Part shown: in pieces, positions 11,802 through 20,905 of the stretch
Layout of the letters: every line of letters begins with the position of its first letter
Numbering within the stretch: the first letter of the stretch is position 1
Source: Ogataea parapolymorpha DL-1
Taxonomy: Eukaryota; Ascomycota; Pichiomycetes; Pichiales; Pichiaceae
Direction: 5' to 3'
DNA length: 64,000 nucleotides
NCBI RefSeq assembly: GCF_000187245.1
Contig: NC_027860.1
Location: 558,001 to 622,000, forward strand
Position numbers and translations under genes: made by a program
The notes under the pieces: model-generated
Seen by the model: the letters and a program-made list of their open reading frames with translations, nothing else
The model's database searches: none
Told to the model about the DNA's origin: nothing

Positions 11802-12082
11802 TGTTGAAACTTTGTTTTGATAAGTGTAATGTTTACAGTCGTTGTTCTTCCTCAAATAGTGTGACTATGTATCAGATAGTTAATATCTTTTTATACCTAA
11901 GTCCCTCACTTATAAGTGGGATATGATACACTCTTATATATTATTTGGTTAATCTCATATGTGATTCAGATTTGTATCATCTGAATCTGATGCACATACC
12001 ATGCATGCGCTAAGGCCCACAAACCTTCATATCAGGAAAGCCGCACAGCCATGATATAATCTATGAATACCTTATCTCAACA
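11802..12082 (-). mobile_element. Solo LTR, copy 4 (281 bp)
   Basis: An inverted copy bounded by TGTTGAAAC (left) and TCTCAACA (right). Its core 11811-12066 is a perfect 256-bp inverted repeat of copy 1. The flanks are CTTGG (left) and AGATT (right), which do not match each other. The left flank is exactly the reverse complement of the CCAAG beside copy 1, and the right flank matches the reverse complement of the other copy-1 flank at 4 of 5 bases. This points to an exchange between copies 1 and 4. Confidence 0.88.
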
Positions 12083-13363
12083 AGATTGTTGCGCAGGCCG
12101 TCGGTTTGTAAGTGAATCTGACATGCATATAACAGCGCAAGAGTTTCTGTAACAAGCTATTGGAACTAGCCACACATGTTATTTTTGGCCGGCCTATCTT
12201 TCAATTCAAGATGAAACGCATACTACGATATCACAACTAGCTGAGTGGTATCTAATAGAGAATCCACAGTAGATAAATTCAAAGGTAACTCTGGCAATGC
12301 ATGAACACTCCTCTTCAAGTATTGAGTAAATTTAGTGTCATCTATGACAAGAATAGAAGAGAGTAAAGTCAGTCCTTCAGTCCAATCTTTCGGTATATAG
12401 AGAAAATCCTAGTTGGAATACCGAATAATAGATTTGTCGTCAACCGTAAAAATTAATACCACATCAGCTACCACATCAACTTCGCGCATGCTGATACCTG
12501 CGACATTAACATCTACAACTTCCACTTCCGATCCGAGTTTACATCATTGCATCTTTGATATTGTTAAAAAAAAATACACTAAGAGCTCTAATCTTGTTGG
12601 AATCATACATGGATATGTCTCTTTGAGATATCATGCATCCTATTTTGGTCTGTAGGGTGTGATTAACCTAAAGTTTAATATGTAGAAAAATATTCACCAT
12701 GAGGTGTGAAACATAGCTTAGCACAAATCTTAACGTGCTCATAATCTTTAATAGGCACACAAGAAAGTAATCACATAAGTTATCTCTAACACCAGCTCAG
12801 AAGTTTAGAGGCACACCTTGAAAACAATTGATGAAAAATCAACCCTCAATTGCGATTCCTGATATCAAAAAAATCAGCTACAACAAACCAAAACGTGATT
12901 TAGTTGATGAGGGCTGTTTCCAATTAAAATAATCATGAAGAGAAAAAAAATCAGCAAGTTTCTGCACTGCATCGCGGATGCCTCCCAGCATAAGCCAGCT
13001 CGAATACTTGTTGATACAATAAATATAGAAGAGTGAGTGTGAGGTGTTATGAAATGTATTTGGACACGGGTTCTTCATACTGCTCTGCTAGGCAGTACAA
13101 GGAATTATCGACTAACCTAAAAATTTGTGTATTATGGGGTATTCAACGATGGGGGCTTGAATTCTCAAACAAGAATCTACCGCATTGCATGGTACATCAA
13201 GTGCAATGGCAGTTCTCTTGTTGAACTGCCAACAAAAGCAATTCATGCTGGAGGGTTCGTGTTTGGCTAATTAACTAGTAGATTTGACTTGACGACTGTG
13301 TTTTTATCCATGTCACACAAGTTCAAAGAGTGGCTTCCTTATACAGTTTTTTTTACAAATCAT

Positions 13364-13430
13364 CCTGAGCCGCAGACCTTTCAACTCGGGACTGAACGCG
13401 TTATCAGAACAACTATCTTAGTCGTGTATC
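13364..13430 (+). repeat. Diverged short interspersed repeat
   Basis: This segment shares the exact 11-mer CCTGAGCCGCA with 9283-9293, and the next 17 bases match at about 12 positions. A third segment near 12190-12255 is similar over about 23 bases around CTTTCAA...GAAACGC. All three lie in the gene desert. It could be an old LTR fragment of another family or coincidental similarity; the match was judged by eye. Confidence 0.3.
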
Positions 13431-13866
13431 TGTCATAGGTTTTTGAGTCATCTTTAATCAGCAAAAGATAGGCGTAGCTTCTAGAAGGGTGTTTATCAAC
13501 AGTAGGTCTAACAATGCTTGGCCGGAGTTTGCTTAAGAATCAAGTGACCTTTCTGAATGTGGTCCCTAATCCGACGATAATATGTTGAATGCTTATTTAA
13601 TTTCATAGTACTGGCTGGTGTTATCCACTAGTGAAATTGGGGCTCTGTCATATACACCTTAGACATCAGGATAATGGTCATATGGATGAGTTCCTGATGA
13701 CTTTTCCTCCGGCTTTTCAATAGCGCAGAGCTACGAATTGCACCAAAGTGTTGTTTCCTCGGATTCCGGTCAATCAAACTAATATGTATGGCTGTAGATC
13801 TTTCATGAGCAGTCAATGGCTCACTTTATAGCATTGTATCATTCTTCAATGTCGAAATCAACCAAT

Positions 13867-14150
13867 TGTTGAGATAAGATAGTCATAGATTATATCATGG
13901 CTGTGCGGCTTATCCTGATATGAAGGTTTATGGGTCTTAGCACATGCATAAGTATGTGCATCAGATTCAGATGAAACAAATCTGAATCACATATGAGACT
14001 AACCAAATAATATATAAGGGTGTGTCATATCCCACTTATGAGTGAGGGACTAAGGTATATCAAAGATATTAACTATCTGATACATAGTCACACTATTGAA
14101 GGAAGAGCAATGACTGTAGACATTTCACTTATCAGAACAAAGTTTCAACA
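13867..14150 (+). mobile_element. Solo LTR, copy 2 (284 bp) with target-site duplication
   Basis: The copy starts TGTTGAGATA and ends GTTTCAACA, with a perfect 5-bp target-site duplication CCAAT at 13862-13866 and 14151-14155. It differs from copy 1 at roughly twenty positions, including a base change inside the central palindrome (CACTTATGAGTG). It serves as the reference for the end structure of the family, because both its ends and its duplication are intact. Confidence 0.92.
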
Positions 14151-15870
14151 CCAATCTGAATAATTGGCAATTACAAAGTGACTTAACAGGGGCTCCAGAC
14201 GTTGCATGCCTATCTTGATTTTATCAAATGTTTTTTTTTTAAGTATCGTATTCCTTGAGCACTTTTGTCTTTGGTTAATTAGCGAATGCATCACTACCTC
14301 ATCTGTGCACTATATGCTTCAGTGTTTTCAGACGGCTGAGTCAAGGTATGTACTGAATATTACAACATTAGATAGAAGGAATTGTATCAATGAACTATGA
14401 CAGGTATCAAATTTAAAATTCGAGATATTTAAATAGCAGAATTTTTTTAATCGCTCATTTATATCTTTAGTCTGCTGCCATTAAACTGTTGAGTTGCATC
14501 CAATCAGGCTTAGTCTAAGGAAGCAGTGCTCTTAAGTAGTCTAAATAACTTCTGTCGTCTCTTTCACCCTAAGCCTTTACTAAGCAAAGAGGCCCAGTCC
14601 CCCAATGACTAGCCTAGATATAGTAAGAATATTTTCCGTCAGATGCTCAATAGCCGAAAATTTGAAGGATATATTATTTTGATGTAACGTTGCGCAAAAT
14701 TATTATCATAGAAAAGACTAGGTCGCATACCTTGTGGTTCTCACATTTCAATGAAGCACAAGAAACACTCACTATCTATTACCAACTACGGTTATGAATA
14801 TTGTGACTTGGAGAGGACGACTAGTACAATACTTTTTTTGGCATAATAGCTAAATCAATAGTGATAATTATGCATCGAATTCAACGTGCCTCGTGAAGTC
14901 AAAAGTACTGACACATTTAACGAGTGCTCCTTGAAAAAGGTAAACTTCACGATTACGGTATGCCAGATAGCTAAGTCCTGGGCGCCTTTTAGTGGAGGGA
15001 AGAGGTAGGTAATCAGAGAACTGAGGATAGCAAGAGCCTTGAAGGAATTTATGGAAGTAGATATAGGTTGTCATGTTTGATTAACCAAGCATTCTATCCT
15101 TGGGTGAAGGCATGCTGCTGAAGATTAGGATGTGTGTTGGGATAATGCCATCATGAAACTCTTCTAAGCAGATACCATTATAAGTACTGCAAAGGAGAAT
15201 GCCTCTTTATAACCCCGTTATGGGATTATCTACATCGAAATTCCACAACATCAGATCTAACTTTTCATCAAGCAGACCCATTGGTCACTTATTCGGTTAG
15301 TCAAAGATGGTCACACGACCAGGCGATCCCTGCTCTTTGTGAAACAAGTTCGAGACAAGTTTATGCATTGGTGACAATAATCTGTCACGACAGGTATCGT
15401 ATAGGCGGGGTGAAGAATAAAGAATTATATGCCTCTCGACAAAAAGGTTTACATTGATGAGAAGTATATTGCATATCATATCGACTGCTTCTTCTTTTGA
15501 ATTTTGCAATGATCCTTTTCAACTGCCAGCTCATTATGAAACTAGTCTAACTCTTTAACTGGCTCCTGAAAGATTGTTTTAATTTTCTGCAACCGTGTAT
15601 ATTACGTAAACTCGAACCCCATTTTTTTTTAAATATATAAGCTAATCAGAACTTAAAATATCGAAAAGAAAAAAAGTCCACGCGTGACCGTAATCAGATT
15701 TTGCTACATAGTCTACGCAACATGACAAATCCAACGTTACTATGCGATCAGTACTGAAATAAGACATACGATGCTGATACGCTGATTGGTGATTAAACAT
15801 GGCGTACATTAGAAATGAGCAATTTCTTCTGCCGCGATCATATTTGATTACCGCTTCCAATATCTGCAAT

Positions 15871-17685
15871 TCAGTTCTTTCTTCGACTCCTTGAGGTTTG
15901 GAGGTCTAAAACCTGAATCTCAGTTATTTTCTTTGAGGTCCCAGAATCAGAATGCGCACCTTGATGTTCTTGCTGTAGGGTTGACAATGTGTTCAATCGC
16001 GACTCAGAAGCCATTCCTGCCAATCTAATGGATTTGAGTTGTTTTCTGGATATTATATGTTGATCCATTTTGGGAGTTGGGTGTTCTTTATTTACGCCAG
16101 ACCCAAAAGAGCCATCCTGTGAGAATAATCCGTTGCTCCCTAATGTAGTACTCTCAACAATGCTCTTCAATTCAGTGTCAATCATCTCTGCTTGGTGAGA
16201 TAGTCGCCCCTTTGTCCTCGTCTCTATAGGATTTGGAGCAAAGATGCAGAAAGAACCATCTTTAAGAGCAGGTAAGTCTCCTATATCGGTCACCTTCCAG
16301 ATATATGCAAAAGACACCACAGGAATTCCCCAAGATTTGGCGGCTAATACCTTATTCATAGTTTTAGATAATTGAGTCTCGAGTTCCGTTGGACAGGGAA
16401 CTGATAATATACTTTTATAGTCATTATCAAAAAATGTTGGGAAGCGTTGTTCCGTGAGACCTATGCTTGTTATATTGATGACCAAGAGATCATTGGTCTG
16501 GTCAAAAGTTCGAGTGGGGAAACAACCAAGAGATTTGAGCACCTTCTCTACGTGTAAAAGCTCTATGCCCCCAAATCCTGAGAATGCAATTTTTAAACTC
16601 AATTTGAGAGTGGTGTGAATCCTGGGCACCGACCACTGATCAAAGCATAATTTTGAATAGTGTAAACTTCTTTCGATAAACCACTCATTGACAATTTTTA
16701 TCCCCTTCAAGTCTGCAAGATTCTTGAGTTTTGCGGGGACATCGGAATAAGAGTAGTAAGATGGTACAACTATGACATTTGCACTAGTGTCAGACACGAT
16801 ATCGCCACCTTCATCCGATATCACGGACTTCAACTTCAAAAATTCGTTTTTAGAGAAACCACAAAGGTAAAATCCAACTTTCTTGAAAATGTGACTACCA
16901 CTATGAGGCAAAACGGTGGAGAATTTGGCCCGATGAGCGGCATTGGGAGGAATAGAAGGACTGTGTTGTGCTTGGACGACAAGTTCAGAATTTTTATCGC
17001 GAAATATTGTATCATTCTCTGGCCTTACGCACACTTGTTGGAACTGTGATCTATCCAACTTATTCCAAACTAGACAGCTGCCCTGACCAATCCTCTCGGG
17101 GTTGACTGTGGCAATATCGTAATACTTCCATTGTAGTGCAGCTCCTCGTTCGGCGCTATCAATAACCCATTTGGGATGGACAACTGGAATTCCCCATTCG
17201 ATGGCCTTTTCATATCTTTTGCCTGACTTTTCAATGCTGACGACAACCTTGTGAGAGGGTGTTAAAGATTCAGTGGGGTTACCTCCTAAATCAACGATAA
17301 TCTTGGCAATAACGTCTCGATGGAATTGCGGTGAAGTTATATTAGACAGCCTGGAGAGACATATTGACATTCCATGGAATGGGCTCAAGAGATAATTATC
17401 GATAATAGATGGATCTATTTCTTTGTTCTGGGTCCAAAGGTCATAGATAGTGTTAACTGTATCAGGTAAAACAAATTTAATATCAAAGCGTCTCTGGGCA
17501 CAAAAATGGTATTTTGGGGTATCAATGCTTCCAACTAACAGGACATTTATATCAGCGAGAAGATCATTATGGAAAGTGCCACCCAGCATTTCAATCTTCC
17601 ACGCCAAAGTGGATCTTTGAGCAGTATTGATAGAGGTGCTGCAGAATTTGAGCCCGTGAAAAGGTAGGCCGTTATAAGTTTCCAT
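15871..17685 (-). CDS. DPB11: Multi-BRCT replication initiation and checkpoint protein (Dpb11/Rad4/TopBP1)
   Basis: The 604-residue product contains two BRCT pairs, at about residues 8-190 and 265-475, recognisable from GG turns and aromatic positions (HPKWVIDS, VNEWFIERS, VVSFAYIW). Dpb11/TopBP1 proteins bind phosphorylated Sld2 and Sld3 through these domains to start DNA replication, and activate the Mec1/ATR checkpoint through the C-terminal tail, which here is a polar, disordered stretch from about 490 onward. The length fits fission-yeast Rad4 (about 650) better than S. cerevisiae Dpb11 (764). It is divergent from PAF1 across a 272-bp promoter, and its 3' end faces the gene desert. Confidence 0.88.
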   Translation of the reverse strand: METYNGLPFHGLKFCSTSINTAQRSTLAWKIEMLGGTFHNDLLADINVLLVGSIDTPKYHFCAQRRFDIKFVLPDTVNTIYDLWTQNKEIDPSIIDNYLLSPFHGMSICLSRLSNITSPQFHRDVIAKIIVDLGGNPTESLTPSHKVVVSIEKSGKRYEKAIEWGIPVVHPKWVIDSAERGAALQWKYYDIATVNPERIGQGSCLVWNKLDRSQFQQVCVRPENDTIFRDKNSELVVQAQHSPSIPPNAAHRAKFSTVLPHSGSHIFKKVGFYLCGFSKNEFLKLKSVISDEGGDIVSDTSANVIVVPSYYSYSDVPAKLKNLADLKGIKIVNEWFIERSLHYSKLCFDQWSVPRIHTTLKLSLKIAFSGFGGIELLHVEKVLKSLGCFPTRTFDQTNDLLVINITSIGLTEQRFPTFFDNDYKSILSVPCPTELETQLSKTMNKVLAAKSWGIPVVSFAYIWKVTDIGDLPALKDGSFCIFAPNPIETRTKGRLSHQAEMIDTELKSIVESTTLGSNGLFSQDGSFGSGVNKEHPTPKMDQHIISRKQLKSIRLAGMASESRLNTLSTLQQEHQGAHSDSGTSKKITEIQVLDLQTSRSRRKN

Positions 17686-17957
17686 CTTTTACCAGCTTCT
17701 CAGAAACATCTTATATTCAATGTGATGTGACAAACTTGATTGAAAGATTTAATTTAAAAGATCAAGTTTTTGAAGTGCAATCTCACACAACATTTTGGAA
17801 ATACTGTAATTATTACGATCTAACGAAATTTGGCTTGTACGAATACAACATTGTGGCTAGTGTAAAAATGTGTTTTTTTTTTTTTGAGCAGTCAGTCTTT
17901 CGACGAATCATACTTACTGCGAAAAACCATCTCTCAAAATAGGGCCTATAATCAATA
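17686..17957. promoter_or_regulatory. Divergent promoter region DPB11/PAF1
   Basis: This 272-bp interval separates the two start codons and must hold both promoters. It is AT-rich, with a T run at 17873-17885 that could act as a nucleosome-excluding tract. No clear factor site was recognised. Confidence 0.55.
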
Positions 17958-19208
17958 ATGCCACAATCTGCATTTCCAACTTCACGGCAGGATTTTGTCG
18001 CCAAAGTCAGGTATTTGAATGATCTTCCTCCACCGCCCTGCCCTCCGAAAATGGTAGAGCTAGAGTCATCATTGGAAGGTGACCCTCTAACGGTCTCCTC
18101 GCTTCTTTCCTCAGTTTTCCGCAAAGATCACTTTAGTAATTTAGTGACTCTGGACGACGATTTGGGATTACATTTGAGTTTGCTAGACAACCCCAAATGT
18201 ATTGAAGAAAATACACTGTCACCAATATCTGCACTATCACCAGAGTTTGGAAATAGCTCCATGCTTCATCCTGAAGACAGGATTTTATTGACAGATCCAA
18301 CAAAAACCGTTGCATCTAAAGAGGACAGCGTTAGTTTTTTACGCAGGACGCAATACATTTCTTCCGACAGGACATCCGCACATATGCCCTCATATTCGGA
18401 TTCTTCCTTGTCCAAGTTCCGCATGAGAAAGCGGGAGGATTTTGATGCTAAATCTGAGCTTCGAAGAGTTGAAAGGATGTTCGCTGATAGTGACAAACCT
18501 GAGAACCTTCGAGAATTGTTACATCCATCAAAAAAGAGCCTAAAAGCCAAAAAAGTCTGGAGTTTACTGCCAGACACATCCATGCTAGACCAGAACTTTT
18601 ATGATATAAAGTTTTCGAGCTCATCTTCTCTTAAGAAAGAGAGAACGAACAAACGGAAAGCTGAAGAGCCGTCGGATATCAAAGCACCGCTTTTCAAATT
18701 AATTTCTCTCAGTGACACCACAAATTTTATGACCTTGTACACTGCTAATGACAACGATTGTGACCTTGTGAACGCCTTGCTCAGTGACACTACAGAAAAT
18801 GCCCCAGTTTCGTCTCCAGAGGAAGCCAAACCATCAAGTGATAAAATTTTCACATATCAGAAATTAAGGGATTACGATAGCAATTCAAGAATGTCTAGCA
18901 ATGCTGGATTATTCCGCCAACTAGCCATCACTTTTGATGAAAAAACTTCTACTGCTCTATTTGTTCCAATAAAGGGGAAGATTGAACTCAAAAAGCGCCG
19001 CATCGACAACTTTATAGAACCAAAGCTCAGGGCTCTCAGTTACGATGTGATCAATCTCAATATCAGAGAGCCAACTAGAACAGAAATTAATGAGCGTGAT
19101 ATACGCAGAAGTAATTTCGACCCCATGGAATTTGGCGCTGACGAAGAGGAAGCAAATGAGGAAGTTGCAAAGGAGGAAGTTACAGTCGGTGATACACACC
19201 TTGCTTGA
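17958..19208 (+). CDS. PAF1: RNA polymerase II-associated factor 1 (Paf1 complex subunit)
   Basis: The 416-residue protein belongs to the Paf1 family. Its N-terminus has the characteristic QDFVAKVRYLNDLPPPPCPPK segment, followed by the conserved region in which Phe/Leu-rich motifs alternate with charged stretches, including SFLRRTQYIS (about 125-134) and a KVWSLLPD segment near 198. The C-terminus is acidic and Glu-rich, as in fungal Paf1. The Paf1 complex travels with elongating Pol II and promotes H2B ubiquitination, H3K4/K36 methylation and transcript 3'-end formation. The start ATG lies directly at the conserved N-terminus. It converges on the Yip-domain gene with 70 bp between stops. Confidence 0.92.
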   Translation: MPQSAFPTSRQDFVAKVRYLNDLPPPPCPPKMVELESSLEGDPLTVSSLLSSVFRKDHFSNLVTLDDDLGLHLSLLDNPKCIEENTLSPISALSPEFGNSSMLHPEDRILLTDPTKTVASKEDSVSFLRRTQYISSDRTSAHMPSYSDSSLSKFRMRKREDFDAKSELRRVERMFADSDKPENLRELLHPSKKSLKAKKVWSLLPDTSMLDQNFYDIKFSSSSSLKKERTNKRKAEEPSDIKAPLFKLISLSDTTNFMTLYTANDNDCDLVNALLSDTTENAPVSSPEEAKPSSDKIFTYQKLRDYDSNSRMSSNAGLFRQLAITFDEKTSTALFVPIKGKIELKKRRIDNFIEPKLRALSYDVINLNIREPTRTEINERDIRRSNFDPMEFGADEEEANEEVAKEEVTVGDTHLA

Positions 19209-19278
19209 CGTGCTACAGATAAATAGTATCTGGATCAGCTTGACGTAAACTTCTTGGTTGGGAGCTAATACAAATGAC

Positions 19279-20364
19279 TCACACAATAACACATAACCAG
19301 GATAGAAGACCAAAGACTAATACAATCGGATAGATCATGAGTAGAATTCGCTTCTCACCATCATTATGATCAAAAGACGATTCTCCTGCCATACCATAGA
19401 TTAATGATGCTGTACCAATCTTTCGACAGTTATTGACAATGGCGAGTATCAACCATGAACACAGAATAGACCATAGAAACATAACGGAATTTATAACAAG
19501 CCTCAGCAATTTCCATGAGATGAAAATAGAGCTCAACCCACCAAGTACAATTGGAAATAGTGTATATGAAAGGATGCTCATACATTGAAAAAATGATAGG
19601 CCTATAACACCGGATGTTAGTTGGCCATTATCAGTCATTTGCGAGACGGGAGACACTAGCTGTATGTTGAGCGAAAGCACAGCGAGTACTATCCAAATAA
19701 GGGAAAAAGACGCGCTGAATATTTGGGAAGTTTCGGAAGAATTAGCCCCGCCAGAGCTCAATGTTTTACTCTGCAAATAAGTTATTATCAGGCTGAATGA
19801 AAGAACGAATACCAGCGGACCCCATAGATCCCAGTCAAGTATTTTTTGTATGGTCTCCTTTGAATATTCATTGAATGTTTCCGTAGTTGTGCTTTCTTCG
19901 AGATTGCTGTCTTGATTCAAGGAATCTGTGTGCCCCATCATACTTCCTGTTGAGGAAAAATGCTCACTGACTCTGCGAACGAGCATGAGTTTCTGCCGCA
20001 ATCTTAGCGGCCATAGAATCGAAAGTAGCTTATCTCCAATACTAGAGAAGTCTCTGCCTAACGTGGTAAGCACCGACTCATCTAATGTATTTCCACCACT
20101 AAACTGATTCTCTCTAATTTTGATGTTGTTGTTCTCCAAAATTGGATCTAAGTAACTTTGAGGGTTGACAAAGCTAGTAAACGTGGAAAAACTGGCAGTG
20201 TTAGTCAACTGAGGCTGTGCGGTCTCCAGGGAACCTGACGGCGCATTGCGGTGGGAGCTAGGTTTTGGGTTTCCCAAAATTTCCATTTGAGGGATATCAG
20301 GTTTGATTGATATATCAGACTCGTCCTGATCCAACGTATTGTCTAAAGTCCAATTGCCAGACAT
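19279..20364 (-). CDS. Yip1-domain Golgi membrane protein (Yip4/Yip5 type)
   Basis: The 361-residue protein has a long polar N-terminal half (with Asn/Ser-rich stretches) and a C-terminal half with five hydrophobic segments (about residues 178-361). The entry to the first segment, DWDLWGPLVF, is the signature of the YIPF6/Yip4/Yip5 branch of the Yip1 family, which bind prenylated Rab GTPases and act in ER-Golgi and intra-Golgi trafficking. I chose the ATG at 20362-20364 (MSGNWTLDN); the frame extends 16 codons upstream but with no ATG. Yip4 and Yip5 cannot be separated confidently here, so no symbol is given. Confidence 0.8.
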   Translation of the reverse strand: MSGNWTLDNTLDQDESDISIKPDIPQMEILGNPKPSSHRNAPSGSLETAQPQLTNTASFSTFTSFVNPQSYLDPILENNNIKIRENQFSGGNTLDESVLTTLGRDFSSIGDKLLSILWPLRLRQKLMLVRRVSEHFSSTGSMMGHTDSLNQDSNLEESTTTETFNEYSKETIQKILDWDLWGPLVFVLSFSLIITYLQSKTLSSGGANSSETSQIFSASFSLIWIVLAVLSLNIQLVSPVSQMTDNGQLTSGVIGLSFFQCMSILSYTLFPIVLGGLSSIFISWKLLRLVINSVMFLWSILCSWLILAIVNNCRKIGTASLIYGMAGESSFDHNDGEKRILLMIYPIVLVFGLLSWLCVIV

Positions 20365-20905
20365 TGTGAAATTCAGCTTGGAAACAACGAATCTTACGAT
20401 GGTATTTTTCAAAGTCGTAAATATTCAAAGTTAAAGACAGCTTGGCCGCATTTTTTTCCTCATAATTTTTGAGTTCTGCAGATTATAGGGGGTGACAAAG
20501 TCTCTTATCAAAGTTTGAAGCAAGATATCGAATTATGATTTTACAAGCAGAATGTTTCAGATGGATCTATCCAGGATGATCTCGGAAGACAAAACTCGAC
20601 ATACGTGAGATGATGAACTGGCCCAAAAAGACTCCTTATTAGATAGCGCGGAATCAAGATGTTTCATTATTAAATAGACATCATTCTGTAACATTGTAGA
20701 TACATCAATTGAGTATATACTTTCACGTTGATTGCGCCGTACAATAGCAACTCAACGTAAAATACTTCTTTTACTGAATTCTCAAGCGAAAACGTACGTT
20801 GCATTACAGCACATGTCAATAGCAGAAGTAAATACACTTGATGCCTTTTCAAATATATGGAAACCCAATCTACTCTGAACTCTCAAAATCCACCCTAAAG
20901 TTATG
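20365..20905. other. Intergenic region upstream of the Yip-domain gene
   Basis: This 541-bp stretch lies between the start of the Yip-domain gene and the stop of REG1, both on the minus strand, so it holds the Yip-gene promoter and the REG1 3' UTR. Only short chance open frames are seen. A GATGATGA sequence near 20610 resembles a snoRNA C box but no partner D box was found. Confidence 0.5.

Larger units (their letters stand above)
2089..15870. other. 13.8-kb gene-poor region with LTRs and eroded coding sequence
   Basis: No intact gene with a recognisable product is visible on either strand between the MRH-protein start and the DPB11 stop. All open frames with an ATG are short and none resembles a known family to me. 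What I see is four solo LTRs (listed separately), three eroded coding-like tracts (listed separately), a diverged short repeat (near 9283, 12190 and 13364) and unremarkable AT-rich sequence. I recognised nothing in 2089-4175, 5350-6295, 6662-7360, 7641-8049, 8317-9859 apart from the short repeat, 10562-11801, 12083-13866 apart from the repeats, or 14151-15870. No tRNA or snRNA was recognised by eye. The size is exceptional next to the rest of this window. Komagataella phaffii centromeres lie in gene-free gaps and are built of inverted repeats with arms of about 2 kb; here only LTR-length inverted repeats are visible. Confidence 0.8.

Noticed and set aside
8050..12082. LTR copies 3 and 4 (same orientation, 3.5 kb apart) as the two ends of one retrotransposon
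   Set aside because: Copy 3 has its own perfect AATCA duplication on both sides, no primer-binding site or polypurine tract is seen, and copy 4 appears to have been joined to this interval by inversion.
2089..15870. Classical K. phaffii-type centromere with arms of about 2 kb
   Set aside because: By eye I find only LTR-length inverted repeats. A full self-comparison was not possible, so this is not claimed beyond a candidate.
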